Assembly: GCA_001600355.1 (NCBI GenBank) | Contig: BCJU01000002.1 | Span: 1,054,001 to 1,118,000 of the forward strand | Source of the DNA: Meira nashicola | Lineage: Eukaryota; Basidiomycota; Exobasidiomycetes; Exobasidiales; Brachybasidiaceae | Length of the DNA stretch: 64,000 nucleotides | Direction: 5' to 3' | Shown: positions 1 to 9,192 of the stretch, in pieces | Position numbering within the stretch: position 1 is the first letter of the stretch | How the letters are laid out: each line of letters starts with the position of its first letter | Notes under the pieces: generated by a model | Database searches by the model: none | What the model saw: only the letters and a program-made list of their open reading frames with translations | Told to the model about the DNA's origin: nothing | Program-made: the position numbers and the translations under genes

Positions 1-1977
1 GGATTCGGAGGAGGACAAAATCTTTCACAACAGAGCACAACCCCGATCCAACAACAAGATTACAGAGCCACTTTTCGTGGCAACGGTGGAAGGAAATTCG
101 AACCTGAATCAGTTCTGTCAAAGAATGTCCATCAACCCGCATTCGCACAGCCAAACGCCAAAAACGCCTCTCTTCGCGATCGGGGTGACGCTCCTTATGC
201 ACAGCATCAGCAGAATTATGATCAATCTCCCCAAGCATCGACATATTTCTTACCACAAAATCAAAGGAATGAAAATCATTACTCATATCCACCAAGTAAT
301 AATTTTGGCTATTCACAATCTACTGTGGATTTACGTGCACCATTAACGCATGGTCATTCAGTAGATCGTCCAGATACGCCAGGAATTTATCGTGACCGAG
401 CACCTCGAATGGAGAAATTAACCGAAGAACAGAAAAAGATTGCAAAAAGCTTTCCAAAAGATCTCGATGAAGAAGGTGGAAGCTTGATCAAAACTGCAAT
501 TGCAATGTGCAAGGATTGGAGATCGTTTATGAAATTAAAATTCGTTCCGTATTATGTTTTGATTGTTGTTATTTGCATTTTGGTTGCATTGATGACAATC
601 TATCATAAACAAATCGTTGATTGGCTTACTCCAATCTCAAAAAAGGTACGAGAAGTATCTTGGGGATGGGTGATTCCAGTCGCAATTTTGTTCATCATAT
701 CTTTTCCTCCATTGTTCGGCCACGAAGTTGTGGGTGTTCTTTGCGGAGTGGTTTATGGACTTTGGATTGGTTTTGGTGTATTGAGTTTGGGTACCCTTCT
801 TGGAGAATTGGGCAACTTTTATGCATTCAAGTATTTACTCAAGAAGCATGGAGAAAAATTTGAAAGGCAGTCTATTGATTATGCTTGTATGGCGCATATT
901 GTCAGAGAAGGTGGTTTCATGGTCATTTTGATGGCTCGATTAAGTGCAATCCCAGGTCACTTTACTACTGCAGTATTTGCTACCGTTGGTATGAACATCT
1001 TTGTTTTCACAATTGCTGCAATTCTTTCTTTGCCTAAACAATTGGTCGTCGTTTATCTTGGTGTGGCGATAGAACAAGCAGGTAGCGGACATGAATCAAC
1101 TCGAAGCAAGGTGATCAAATATATCGTCTTGGTAGCTAGTTTTGCTGTAACGATTGGTGTAGCAATTTGGCTTTATGGAAAGATGCACAAAGCACGTCCA
1201 ATCGTTCAAGGTAGATTACGTGAAAGAAGATATCAAATGTTGACCGAAGCGGGAGGTGGACCAGGGGAAGTTGAAGTTTCACCCGATAATAATGCAAATG
1301 ATGATTCCAGTAGCCTTGGCACTCATACGAAGCATAATAATAGATTTGATGACAATGCAATGATGCTACAGGATAACGAGATTGAAAAACAAGAAAAGAA
1401 GGGCAAGAAGCAAGGATTTTGGTCGCGCTTGAGTGGAAAGGATAAGGGCAAAGAAACAAATGAGAGAGGATTTACTGATGTTGGTCTTGGACATGAAATG
1501 TCAATGAGGCAAAATGCAACAAAAGCATCTTTTGAAACAGATAGCAATGGTCATAATGGTGGATATTATACTGTATACGAAGGTAATACTCTACGACCCG
1601 GAATGTCTTATGGTGATCAATACATGTCCCGCGCGCAACCTTTTAGTGCTGGAGCGAGGCTTCCAGGAAATGATCGGAATATGCAACAATATGCCACCAC
1701 ATCTTCTCCAGAGAAGAATGTGTATAGAGCTCAATTACCGCCTCATTCTGCACCGCATTCTTATTCACCTCCTCGAGAAGATGTGGAAGAAATTCAAAGT
1801 CAATTATATTCTCAAAAATCAAATAATCAAAGATTTTCCGTTGCGGGTGGCCATCCTCCTATAAGCAATCAAAACAGACAATATCAGCATGTTGCTAATG
1901 TTGGCAGTATATATCACCTATCTCAGCCTAGTCAAACATCTTCTACGGGAGAAGGCAACTATGCTACAGCCATGTAA
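1..1977 (+). CDS. TVP38/TMEM64-family Golgi membrane protein, 5' partial
   Basis: The frame is open from base 1 to the stop at 1975-1977 (658 codons), so the gene enters from the left edge and its start is not seen. The first ~150 codons are rich in Gln, Asn and Ser and look disordered. A membrane segment at about residues 182-200 is followed by the SNARE-associated/VTT (DedA-like) core at about 220-365, with the glycine-rich stretch GVVYGLWIGFGVLSLG, then GELGNFYAFKYLLKK and the later RLSAIPGHFTT. The tail of ~250 residues is polar and low in complexity. Yeast Tvp38 is a small Golgi protein; this one has long extra tails on both sides. The family assignment is firm, while the Golgi location and lipid-scramblase-like role come from the family. 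It is convergent with the phospholipase gene, 128 bases away. Confidence 0.82.
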   Translation, partial: GFGGGQNLSQQSTTPIQQQDYRATFRGNGGRKFEPESVLSKNVHQPAFAQPNAKNASLRDRGDAPYAQHQQNYDQSPQASTYFLPQNQRNENHYSYPPSNNFGYSQSTVDLRAPLTHGHSVDRPDTPGIYRDRAPRMEKLTEEQKKIAKSFPKDLDEEGGSLIKTAIAMCKDWRSFMKLKFVPYYVLIVVICILVALMTIYHKQIVDWLTPISKKVREVSWGWVIPVAILFIISFPPLFGHEVVGVLCGVVYGLWIGFGVLSLGTLLGELGNFYAFKYLLKKHGEKFERQSIDYACMAHIVREGGFMVILMARLSAIPGHFTTAVFATVGMNIFVFTIAAILSLPKQLVVVYLGVAIEQAGSGHESTRSKVIKYIVLVASFAVTIGVAIWLYGKMHKARPIVQGRLRERRYQMLTEAGGGPGEVEVSPDNNANDDSSSLGTHTKHNNRFDDNAMMLQDNEIEKQEKKGKKQGFWSRLSGKDKGKETNERGFTDVGLGHEMSMRQNATKASFETDSNGHNGGYYTVYEGNTLRPGMSYGDQYMSRAQPFSAGARLPGNDRNMQQYATTSSPEKNVYRAQLPPHSAPHSYSPPREDVEEIQSQLYSQKSNNQRFSVAGGHPPISNQNRQYQHVANVGSIYHLSQPSQTSSTGEGNYATAM

Positions 1978-2105
1978 TAATGCATGACTGAATTGGCTCG
2001 GTTTTCTTATGGTCTCATGATGCAATTTTTTGTATTTTTACACTATCCTTCAATATGATCTTTTTTACGGTTTATTATGGTATATACAACGGAGAAAAGA
2101 AGAGT

Positions 2106-4301
2106 TTAAATCTGATTTGACTTTGAAAGTCTGGCTGCTTTTTTTGCTTCATAAATCTCACGAACGACATTACGAATTGTTGAAATGCCTTCAACGACAT
2201 CAGCTCTACTTGTTTTACGAATGATTTCAACTTGTTCTTCTGTCCAAACGAGATTATATGAAGAACTAAACTTAGCCGTACTTGGATCATAATCTGGTTG
2301 ACATTGATGTGGTAAAAGAGGCATATAAATCATAATTGTATCACGATTTGCTTGTGGTTGATGACGTGAATTATAACGAATTCCAGATTGTTGATCTAAA
2401 GATGTTGGACCTTGTTCTTGTGTTCTTTCTGATTCTCCAATAACTTTTACATCAAGAATTTGTGCATATCTTCCTTCGAATCTTTGTTGAATTTGATCAG
2501 AAGAAAGTTTTTTATTTCTCATTTTTGGATCTGGTTTACCTTTTTCATTTTCATCAATTAATTCTTTTGGCCATTCAGGTAAATCATCAAGTTTAAATCG
2601 TGGAGTAATTTTAACACCTTTTCCCGCACCAAATTCTTGAATTCTTTCTAATGCAGCACCACTTTGAACGTCACTTGAAAAATCACCTAATAACATTAAA
2701 TCAACTTCACGTCCAGGACGAAAGAAAGAATGTTGTGGTAAATTATTACTCATTCCTGCGTCAACTAAATGAATCCTTGGACTATTTTCGAATCCTTGAC
2801 CACGATTTTCTTGTTTTTCAGCATGGAAGAATGGATTTGGTTCATTTTGGCTGTGGATAGGATGATGACTTTGTAATCTTTCTGCTTCTTTTGGATGTTT
2901 TTCTACCCATTCATCTGCTGCATTTTTTATCTTTGTTCCTAAAAAACCTTTTGGTAAATTTCTATAAAGAGTTGCTAACCAAGCAGCTAAAGGACCTGCA
3001 GGAGCACTTGTACAAATTCCAAGAATTAAGCTTAAACTTCTTTCGGGTAACCTTTGTGTACTTTTTCCATTTTCAAAATGTCTACCGAAACTCCAAGTTG
3101 GAATCCATCCTTCTAATTCATCACAACCGAATTCTATTGATGAAAATTCGAACCATTGCCACCATGCATGTGAATCTCTATGTTCTGATGCTTCATGATT
3201 ACTATGTGAAAATGCTTCTTCGGGTGATTTCCAATCTCTCCAAGGTCTTTCATGTCTAACTGCAGTTAAGATTGGAAGTGGTTGTGAACCTTGATGTAAA
3301 TTATTTGTTTTAAAAGTTAATGAAAATCTGAACCAATCACGTTGAAGAGCAATATGTGTTCCTCTTTCATCTTTGTTATCATCACTTGTTGTTTTAGAAT
3401 GATCTTTTAAAACGGCAGGCTGAAAGAATATATGACTGGTTATCAACGTTCCATATAAATCTAAAGGACCAGGATGAAGATGACCAACACGTATTTTTTG
3501 TAAAATTGGAGCAAGTTGAAAATAAATTCCATTTGCACTTCTTGCAACAGCATCAATTGCAGTCATTGAAAGTGGATGATGTGAAGAAGATTTTGCAAAA
3601 CGATCAATTAAAACACTTGCATTCATTTTTGCAACTGAATATAATCCTCCAATCGTCCAACAAGATCCTGAAACACCTGCAACATAACTTAATAGATTCC
3701 ATAAACCTGCTGCACCAGATTGATCTTTATTTTGCATTTCTTCGATATATGCTAAAAATCCTAAACAAGCACGATAACCACCCCCTGAACCTCCAAGAGC
3801 GATTATTGGAACGTCATCAGGATGGACTTTTTCATCTTGATCTAATTGTAAAAATTTATGTAAAGCACCTGAAGAAATAATTAATTCTTTTCTTGATTTT
3901 ATAAAATCTTTTTCTTCTTCACTTAAATCGTTATTTCTACGTAAATTTGCATCTTTTTGTAATTCAGGATATAAATTTGCATCACTTAAATCTCTCTTTA
4001 CTTCTTTGTGTAAATGTAAAAGATCACTAAATCTATGACTTTTATCTCCTCTCATCTTTGATCCTAGTTTTTTAAATCCTGCAACTAATCCAGAAAGTGG
4101 TCCTTCTCCATGTTTTTCTTCTCCTTCTGCATCTTTTGCTGCTTCTTCGTGCTCTTCATGATGTCCGAACGGATGCCATGATTTACCGATCGAATTCGAA
4201 TGGTCTTCATGTAATCCACTGATTGGAGCTCCACTTCCCGATTGAATAGGGTTGGTGGAAGTAGGAGTGACCTCAGTGGGTTGTACTGTAGGCGTACTCA
4301 T
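2106..4301 (-). CDS. Cytosolic phospholipase A2 / lysophospholipase catalytic-domain protein
   Basis: This 731-residue protein carries a cPLA2-type patatin-like catalytic core. It shows the oxyanion-hole motif GGSGGGYR at residues 170-177, the nucleophile elbow GVSGS at 209-213 (Ser211) and the catalytic Asp in LVDAGMSNN (Asp514). Family members hydrolyse the sn-2 acyl ester of phospholipids or act on lysophospholipids through a Ser-Asp dyad. There is no signal peptide: the N-terminus is Ser/Thr/Pro-rich, then His/Glu-rich (residues 36-65). This suggests a cytosolic enzyme rather than the secreted phospholipase B common in fungi. There is no obvious C2 domain. The C-terminus is a short basic helix. 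The start is the first in-frame ATG after the AT-rich leader. Confidence 0.85.
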   Translation of the reverse strand: MSTPTVQPTEVTPTSTNPIQSGSGAPISGLHEDHSNSIGKSWHPFGHHEEHEEAAKDAEGEEKHGEGPLSGLVAGFKKLGSKMRGDKSHRFSDLLHLHKEVKRDLSDANLYPELQKDANLRRNNDLSEEEKDFIKSRKELIISSGALHKFLQLDQDEKVHPDDVPIIALGGSGGGYRACLGFLAYIEEMQNKDQSGAAGLWNLLSYVAGVSGSCWTIGGLYSVAKMNASVLIDRFAKSSSHHPLSMTAIDAVARSANGIYFQLAPILQKIRVGHLHPGPLDLYGTLITSHIFFQPAVLKDHSKTTSDDNKDERGTHIALQRDWFRFSLTFKTNNLHQGSQPLPILTAVRHERPWRDWKSPEEAFSHSNHEASEHRDSHAWWQWFEFSSIEFGCDELEGWIPTWSFGRHFENGKSTQRLPERSLSLILGICTSAPAGPLAAWLATLYRNLPKGFLGTKIKNAADEWVEKHPKEAERLQSHHPIHSQNEPNPFFHAEKQENRGQGFENSPRIHLVDAGMSNNLPQHSFFRPGREVDLMLLGDFSSDVQSGAALERIQEFGAGKGVKITPRFKLDDLPEWPKELIDENEKGKPDPKMRNKKLSSDQIQQRFEGRYAQILDVKVIGESERTQEQGPTSLDQQSGIRYNSRHQPQANRDTIMIYMPLLPHQCQPDYDPSTAKFSSSYNLVWTEEQVEIIRKTSRADVVEGISTIRNVVREIYEAKKAARLSKSNQI

Positions 4302-4797
4302 CTCGATAATAATATAAATGGGATGATGACAAGAGTCATGATTTGAAAACTTTTGAACTTGAGCACATCATTTAACTTTTAAAAGTGTGGTACTATATTG
4401 CATGGTGTCAAACAGAACAAAAAAGTGTTGTGTGTTACTCTTTAATTAAGCTATATTTTAGTGCCAATTCATCCTACACTCGATTGGTGCCTTCAATCAT
4501 GCAATCCTTCAATATTTTGACCACGTTCCCTTTCTTTTGCATTCTGTCAATCAATCTTATCTAGTGCCGAATAACGCCCAAAAATAAAACACTTATGGAC
4601 TAGACTATGCCGGCGGCTTGCTTTTTTCATACAATATTATTCAACATATGGCATTTTTAATAATAAATAGATACAAAAGTGAGAGAATATGGCAGCAAGT
4701 CATAAAAGAACAAAGTTGAAATGCCAAAATCGAGAAAAGAATCCACCTTGAGATTGTACAAAAGAAAAAAAAAAAAGATAGAATAAAGACTATACGC
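4302..4797. other. Intergenic spacer between GID4 3' end and phospholipase 5' end
   Basis: About 500 AT-rich bases between two minus-strand genes. It should hold the phospholipase promoter and the GID4 3' region. There is an A-run near 4766-4780. I see no open frame or RNA gene. Confidence 0.6.
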
Positions 4798-7098
4798 TCA
4801 TCTCAGCTCGAATGATGATGTGCTGGATTCGGAAACGTGTCGTAATGTTAATTGTTGATATGGTTCAGAATGCTCATGAAAATAAAATCCACTCATCCTT
4901 CCAGAAGTTGCAGTTGTATGTCGATCTGCTGCAGTATATAAATGTGCAGGCATAGCTTCTCCTGTTGGTGAAAGCGGTTGGGGTATACCGGAATTATTTT
5001 CCAAAATTCCTTCCATAACAGAAGAAGATCCAAGAGTTGGTGAACGTAATGGAGGTGCTGTTGCTCCAGGAGAAGAAAGTGGACTGGCAGGAGATGTTAA
5101 TGATTGCTTTGGAATTTGATTAAAATCATCTCCAAGCTCAACGCAAACATAATAAAATCCTGCAAAGCTTGCTCCACTTATATCACGTACTCGATGATCA
5201 GGAACGAGAAAACGTTCTTTCCATCTCATAAATATGAAGGGTTTGTTCATATGATTAAATCGTAATCCAGGTCGGCTAAGCGTACTTCTAATCGGACGAA
5301 AAGGTGTAAATCTACCCCAATGTTTCAAATCATCCGCTTCTGTTGCACCCCATTTGTTCGTCAAAAATCCGTACTTTTGACCAATAATTTCAGCATCAAA
5401 ATAAGTCGTCAATTCAGGCCAATCGTCCGTTAATCCTCGAATATTGAGATATCCGCACAAATGTGAAGCTGCCAAGTCAACATTGACGATTTGTACGGAA
5501 ACATCATAACTCATTCTACCGCTCTTTTGTGTTCCTCTAAATGTCGCTCCCGAAAATAAACAACCACGACCTTGTGATAGACATCTTTGACTGCTTATCT
5601 GCGGTCTAGGATCTGCCTGGCGGGTATTAAGCCAGATCAGATATCTAGCCTTTTGTTGATCACTTTTCTGCTTATCAGTATCAATGCTTTCTGACTTTTT
5701 TCCTTGCGCAAAAGGTTTATGAAAAACGTCCGCAACGAGAGCGCTTTCTTGTGAACTTTTTTGTGAATGTCTCACAATATCTGCAGGTTGCAATGTGCTC
5801 AATCTAGGCCTTGTCATCGAAGAAGGTCCGATCGGATCTTCAGCTATTGTAACACCGAGGATGTCATCATTCAAAGCCGAACCAGATGGAATTTCACCCA
5901 AATCCGCAAAAGAGATAGCAGTAGGCCCTTGCGAAGAACTTGATCGACTCAATCGACGGGTTGCAGATGGACGTCTTCCTCGTCCGGACGGATTAGTACC
6001 ATTTTGACTTGAAATCGTTCCACTGCCACTTGAATTACTCGTAGCTCGATGTCTGCCTCGGCTTGTCAAATTGACTACAGGTACCGAACCTGAGGCTAAA
6101 TTTGGACCGGGTACGCCGCCACTTTGAGACCTCGAAAAACTTGGCTGACGGCCTAGGGGAGGTGGAGAAGCAGCAGTGCCTCCGTTTGAAGTCGTCCGTC
6201 CTCGTTGTGGTGAGAGAGGTAATCTAGGCGAAGTTGATACGCCAACTTGACTATTTGCACTAGGAGAGCGTGCTAATGGGGGAAAATCAAGACTTTCATC
6301 TTCTTGCACAACATGAATTGCATCTCCTCCTGCACCCATATTCCCGACAGAGATCGTCAATGGTGGACCTTCATTAACGGCTGCATTATTAGAAGATGAT
6401 CGTTGTCGCTGAACGTTGGCCCAAGGCGCGAGCCTACGCCAAGGATGATTTGTAGATCGTGGAGGTGTGCCAAAAATATCTTGAGATGGTTGATCGGCTC
6501 TATTTGAAGCATCACCTTCCTGTTCCATTACCATATCTCCGTCTTGATCTGTTCTTTGAGCAGATTGCGGAGGGAGGTTATTGATGATCGTCGAATCAAT
6601 TAGTGAATCTTGATTGGCGGAAGTTGCGGTGACTGTTTGAGTAGCGGCGATTTCACTTATGCCCGCTATACTTGTAGCGCATGAAGTACAAATCTGGTTG
6701 CCATCTTGATCTGTTGGTATAGCTTCTGCCTGTCTGCGAGTTGTATTGATTAGCACTTCAGACGATGAGTTATTTATCGATCGATTGGTTGATGGATTCG
6801 ACGCAAACGCTATAGATGATGGACTTGGAGAAGTGGTGATTATACTAGAAGCCTGAGCTGATGTAGTCGCGGAAGGGTCATTATGATCTAAACTTTCTAG
6901 TAATCTTCCGCATCGCGCACAAGTCTTCGGTGCATTTATCATACTTTGATCCGATGTATGCTCTCCATCTCTCCTTCTTTCTCGAGATCGATCTCTTGAG
7001 AGTGTACTTGTTGTATTTAAAATGTCATCAAGGGAGGAAGATGTTCCAGCTTGATCAACATCTGCTGGAGGCGAGACTGGACCTGGAGCAGGTGTCAT
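4798..7098 (-). CDS. GID4: GID4/Vid24 substrate receptor of the GID (CTLH) E3 ubiquitin ligase
   Basis: The C-terminal third of this 766-residue protein is a Vid24 beta-barrel. It has the family signatures DVSVQIVNVDLAASHLCGYL, ELTTYFDAEIIGQKYGFLT, HWGRF, FMRWKERFLVPDH, SGASFAGFYYVC and the closing FYFHEHSEPYQQLTL at about residues 737-751. In yeast and human, Gid4 binds proteins with N-terminal proline degrons (gluconeogenic enzymes in yeast) and presents them to the GID ligase. Two features are odd. The N-terminal ~475 residues are Ser/Thr/Pro-rich and disordered but contain two CxxC pairs (C60/C63 and C137/C140) that could bind zinc. About 70 low-complexity residues also interrupt the end of the barrel, between the FAGFYYVC strand and the final strand. 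The function is inferred from the family. Confidence 0.9.
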   Translation of the reverse strand: MTPAPGPVSPPADVDQAGTSSSLDDILNTTSTLSRDRSRERRRDGEHTSDQSMINAPKTCARCGRLLESLDHNDPSATTSAQASSIITTSPSPSSIAFASNPSTNRSINNSSSEVLINTTRRQAEAIPTDQDGNQICTSCATSIAGISEIAATQTVTATSANQDSLIDSTIINNLPPQSAQRTDQDGDMVMEQEGDASNRADQPSQDIFGTPPRSTNHPWRRLAPWANVQRQRSSSNNAAVNEGPPLTISVGNMGAGGDAIHVVQEDESLDFPPLARSPSANSQVGVSTSPRLPLSPQRGRTTSNGGTAASPPPLGRQPSFSRSQSGGVPGPNLASGSVPVVNLTSRGRHRATSNSSGSGTISSQNGTNPSGRGRRPSATRRLSRSSSSQGPTAISFADLGEIPSGSALNDDILGVTIAEDPIGPSSMTRPRLSTLQPADIVRHSQKSSQESALVADVFHKPFAQGKKSESIDTDKQKSDQQKARYLIWLNTRQADPRPQISSQRCLSQGRGCLFSGATFRGTQKSGRMSYDVSVQIVNVDLAASHLCGYLNIRGLTDDWPELTTYFDAEIIGQKYGFLTNKWGATEADDLKHWGRFTPFRPIRSTLSRPGLRFNHMNKPFIFMRWKERFLVPDHRVRDISGASFAGFYYVCVELGDDFNQIPKQSLTSPASPLSSPGATAPPLRSPTLGSSSVMEGILENNSGIPQPLSPTGEAMPAHLYTAADRHTTATSGRMSGFYFHEHSEPYQQLTLRHVSESSTSSFELR

Positions 7099-7462
7099 TT
7101 TGGGGGATTAGGATTCTTCTACACTCTTACCACGTTTCGTTCAGAGCATTTACTTGACGTCATTTGCGTACATGTGGGACACACAATTAGAAGTTGATCA
7201 CAATAAGTTTCATGCCGCTCCACCTAAGTAGCTTTTTGTAGTCTCTTGGCCAATCTTTAAATGCTAGAGTGTCCCTGGTATTGTGTCGAAAGATCGAGAT
7301 CTTCACCACAACACGATAGTATCCTTAAAGTGAACTCTTCTTTTGGAACTTTTGGTGGATGATAAGATTAAGATTCAAACAATCCATGGAAACTTCAAGA
7401 TGCAAGCGGCGGAGGCGTACCAAGGCACACACATACACTACCGCTCACACGCAACCAAATAC

Positions 7463-7481
7463 GCGCTGCGCCAGGCAGCGC
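7463..7481. repeat. GC-rich inverted repeat GCGCTGC-5-GCAGCGC
   Basis: Perfect 7-base arms GCGCTGC (7463-7469) and GCAGCGC (7475-7481) around the 5-base loop GCCAG, in otherwise AT-rich intergenic DNA. It belongs to the recurrent GCGCTGC/GCAGCGC motif seen across the window. Confidence 0.8.
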
Positions 7482-8018
7482 TTGATCAGCAATCACGCAA
7501 CGCACTTTCCTTGACATCTACAAAGCGCACGCACGCCCATGAACCGGGGTAATGATATAAAGGGTGCATCAGTGAATCCATGCAGCAAAGATTGATTATG
7601 GAGATAGATGACCGATTAAGCGCCCGCTTTAAGATCAACTCGCGTGCGCGTTTCTCAATTGTCCCACTGTGGTGTTTGGTTTGGTTAGGACAAGATCGTG
7701 TGATTGACGTCTGATTATGTATATGTTATATAGGAGTACCACAAACTCTGATCTCTTTAGATTTTGCTGCAGAAGATCATACAATAAACCAAAAACAGAT
7801 TAATATAAAACCACATTATGAGATTATTCTTCTTTTATTATAAAACCATAAAATCAAGCAATTCAGGCACATATCCTATGACTTCGAAAAGATTTGTATA
7901 ATTATTGAATGTAAAAAAAAATTTAAGGTGATATTGGAAAAAGGTCAAAGTTTTCATTTATGATTGATATGCTAGTAGGCAGCATGAAAATTTTCATGAA
8001 TGTTAGAAAGGAAGCGTT

Positions 8019-8555
8019 GTGACAAGCATGATATCTAGAATAAGAAGAATATATAAGTTACGAAATTAAACATTTAATAGAATATTTTAGCATTCCGATT
8101 GCGTAACACAAAAGTAATTGATTTGTGATTTAGTATCTGGATAAAGTAATATATAAATACTGGAATTACGTAAGACAATATCAAAAGTCATTGTGACAAG
8201 CATGATTCCTTGAATAATCACATTATAACCGATACGGTACTCTATATCTCGGGAGATTGTTTAAATGTCCCGATGGCATGACATAAAGATAATTAGTATA
8301 TTTGTGATTAAGTATGTAAATAAAAGTTATAAAGTCATTAGAAATTATAGGTAATAGCAAGATAAAAGATCGAAATACGTAATTATATAAATATAGCCAT
8401 TAGCATTCCGATAGCGTAAAATAAAGATAAGTGATTCATTTATGATTATACATATAAAGCGTAAGAAAAAAAAATAAAAATCATAAAGTCACTTAAGACT
8501 ATCGGTAATATCATACCGAGATACACAGTAAACAAGATGAAAGATCGAAATACGT
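8019..8555. repeat. Degenerate direct repeats upstream of the small secreted peptide gene
   Basis: Several words recur in the same order. GTGACAAGCATGAT occurs at 8019-8032 and 8193-8206. CATTCCGATTGCGTAA at 8091 matches CATTCCGATAGCGTAA at 8404, with a weaker copy (TCCCGATGGCATGACA) near 8268. ATAAAGTCA occurs at 8329 and 8483, and AAAGATCGAAATACGT at 8365-8380 and 8540-8555. Spacings cluster near 174-175 bases, with indels giving about 140 in places. The pattern fits an old tandem duplication of a ~175-base unit. It ends 120 bases before the start codon of the next gene, so it covers the likely promoter. Confidence 0.75.
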
Positions 8556-8674
8556 CATGTTATAAAAATCGCCCCTTTACGCTATTCAGATTTTGTTTTC
8601 CTATCATCATCATCATCATCGAATCATCAACTTCAAGACTTGAAAGACAATTTATCTTTTACACACTCGAAATC

Positions 8675-8965
8675 ATGAAATTTTTTTTCATTGCATCATC
8701 AGTGCTGATCATTATGACTGCACTCGTTAAAGCAGATCATGCTTTATTGCAAAAGCGCGATGACAGATGTCCACCAGGTTATACTTACAGGTAAGTTTGA
8801 TTCATGATTAAAGTTCTTACGTCATTGTTGACCTCTGACAGATAAAAAACTCTCTTTTCTTACAGCGCCAAATGTGAAACTAACTGCAGAGGCAGCGCTA
8901 CTACTGCGTCCGATTGCAGTCCTGCTTGTTCATCAACTCAAACCTGCTGTGCATTTTGCACTTAG
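8675..8965 (+). CDS. Small cysteine-rich secreted peptide (two exons), unknown family
   Basis: Exon 1 is 8675-8790 and exon 2 is 8866-8965. The 75-base intron starts GTAAGT and ends CTTACAG, with a CTGAC branch-like site. The product is 71 residues. A signal peptide (MKFFFIASSVLIIMTALVKA) is followed by a short propeptide ending in LQKR, a typical Kex2 site after residue 28. The predicted mature peptide is 43 residues with eight cysteines (32, 42, 46, 56, 60, 66, 67, 70), spacing C-x9-C-x3-C-x9-C-x3-C-x5-CC-x2-C. Such a layout is usual for disulfide-rich secreted fungal peptides, such as effector-type or antimicrobial-type proteins, but I do not recognise the family and assign no function. 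The ATG was chosen because it starts a clean signal peptide; the frame is also open upstream. Confidence 0.75.
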
Positions 8966-9192
8966 TATTCTTTGATTTGACTCAAATGATTCCAACGTAT
9001 CACTTCAACCAAATGAATATTCTTCAAAAGTTCAATGAGGTTGTACAAGGATCAATAAAAGAGTTCCAGCTTTAACCAATATTCACCCGAAGAAGCATGT
9101 TTTCGTGCAATTTCATATTGATCCAAATTCTGACGATGATATAAAATACATTAAACTACATATAAAAACATGATTATCCTGCAAAACAATTC

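Larger units (their letters stand above)
7099..8674. other. Long AT-rich spacer, GID4 promoter side and small secreted gene upstream region
   Basis: About 1.6 kb with no convincing gene. The left part (to ~7700) is the GID4 leader side and has mixed composition, including a GC-rich inverted repeat at 7463-7481. The part from ~7700 to 8600 is very AT-rich and carries degenerate direct repeats (separate entry). An open frame at 7343-7552 has no recognisable features and runs through the GC-rich palindrome. Confidence 0.6.

Noticed and set aside
7343..7552. 69-codon open frame in the spacer after GID4
   Set aside because: No signal peptide, domain or splice support; it crosses the GC-rich inverted repeat, which keeps frames open by base composition.
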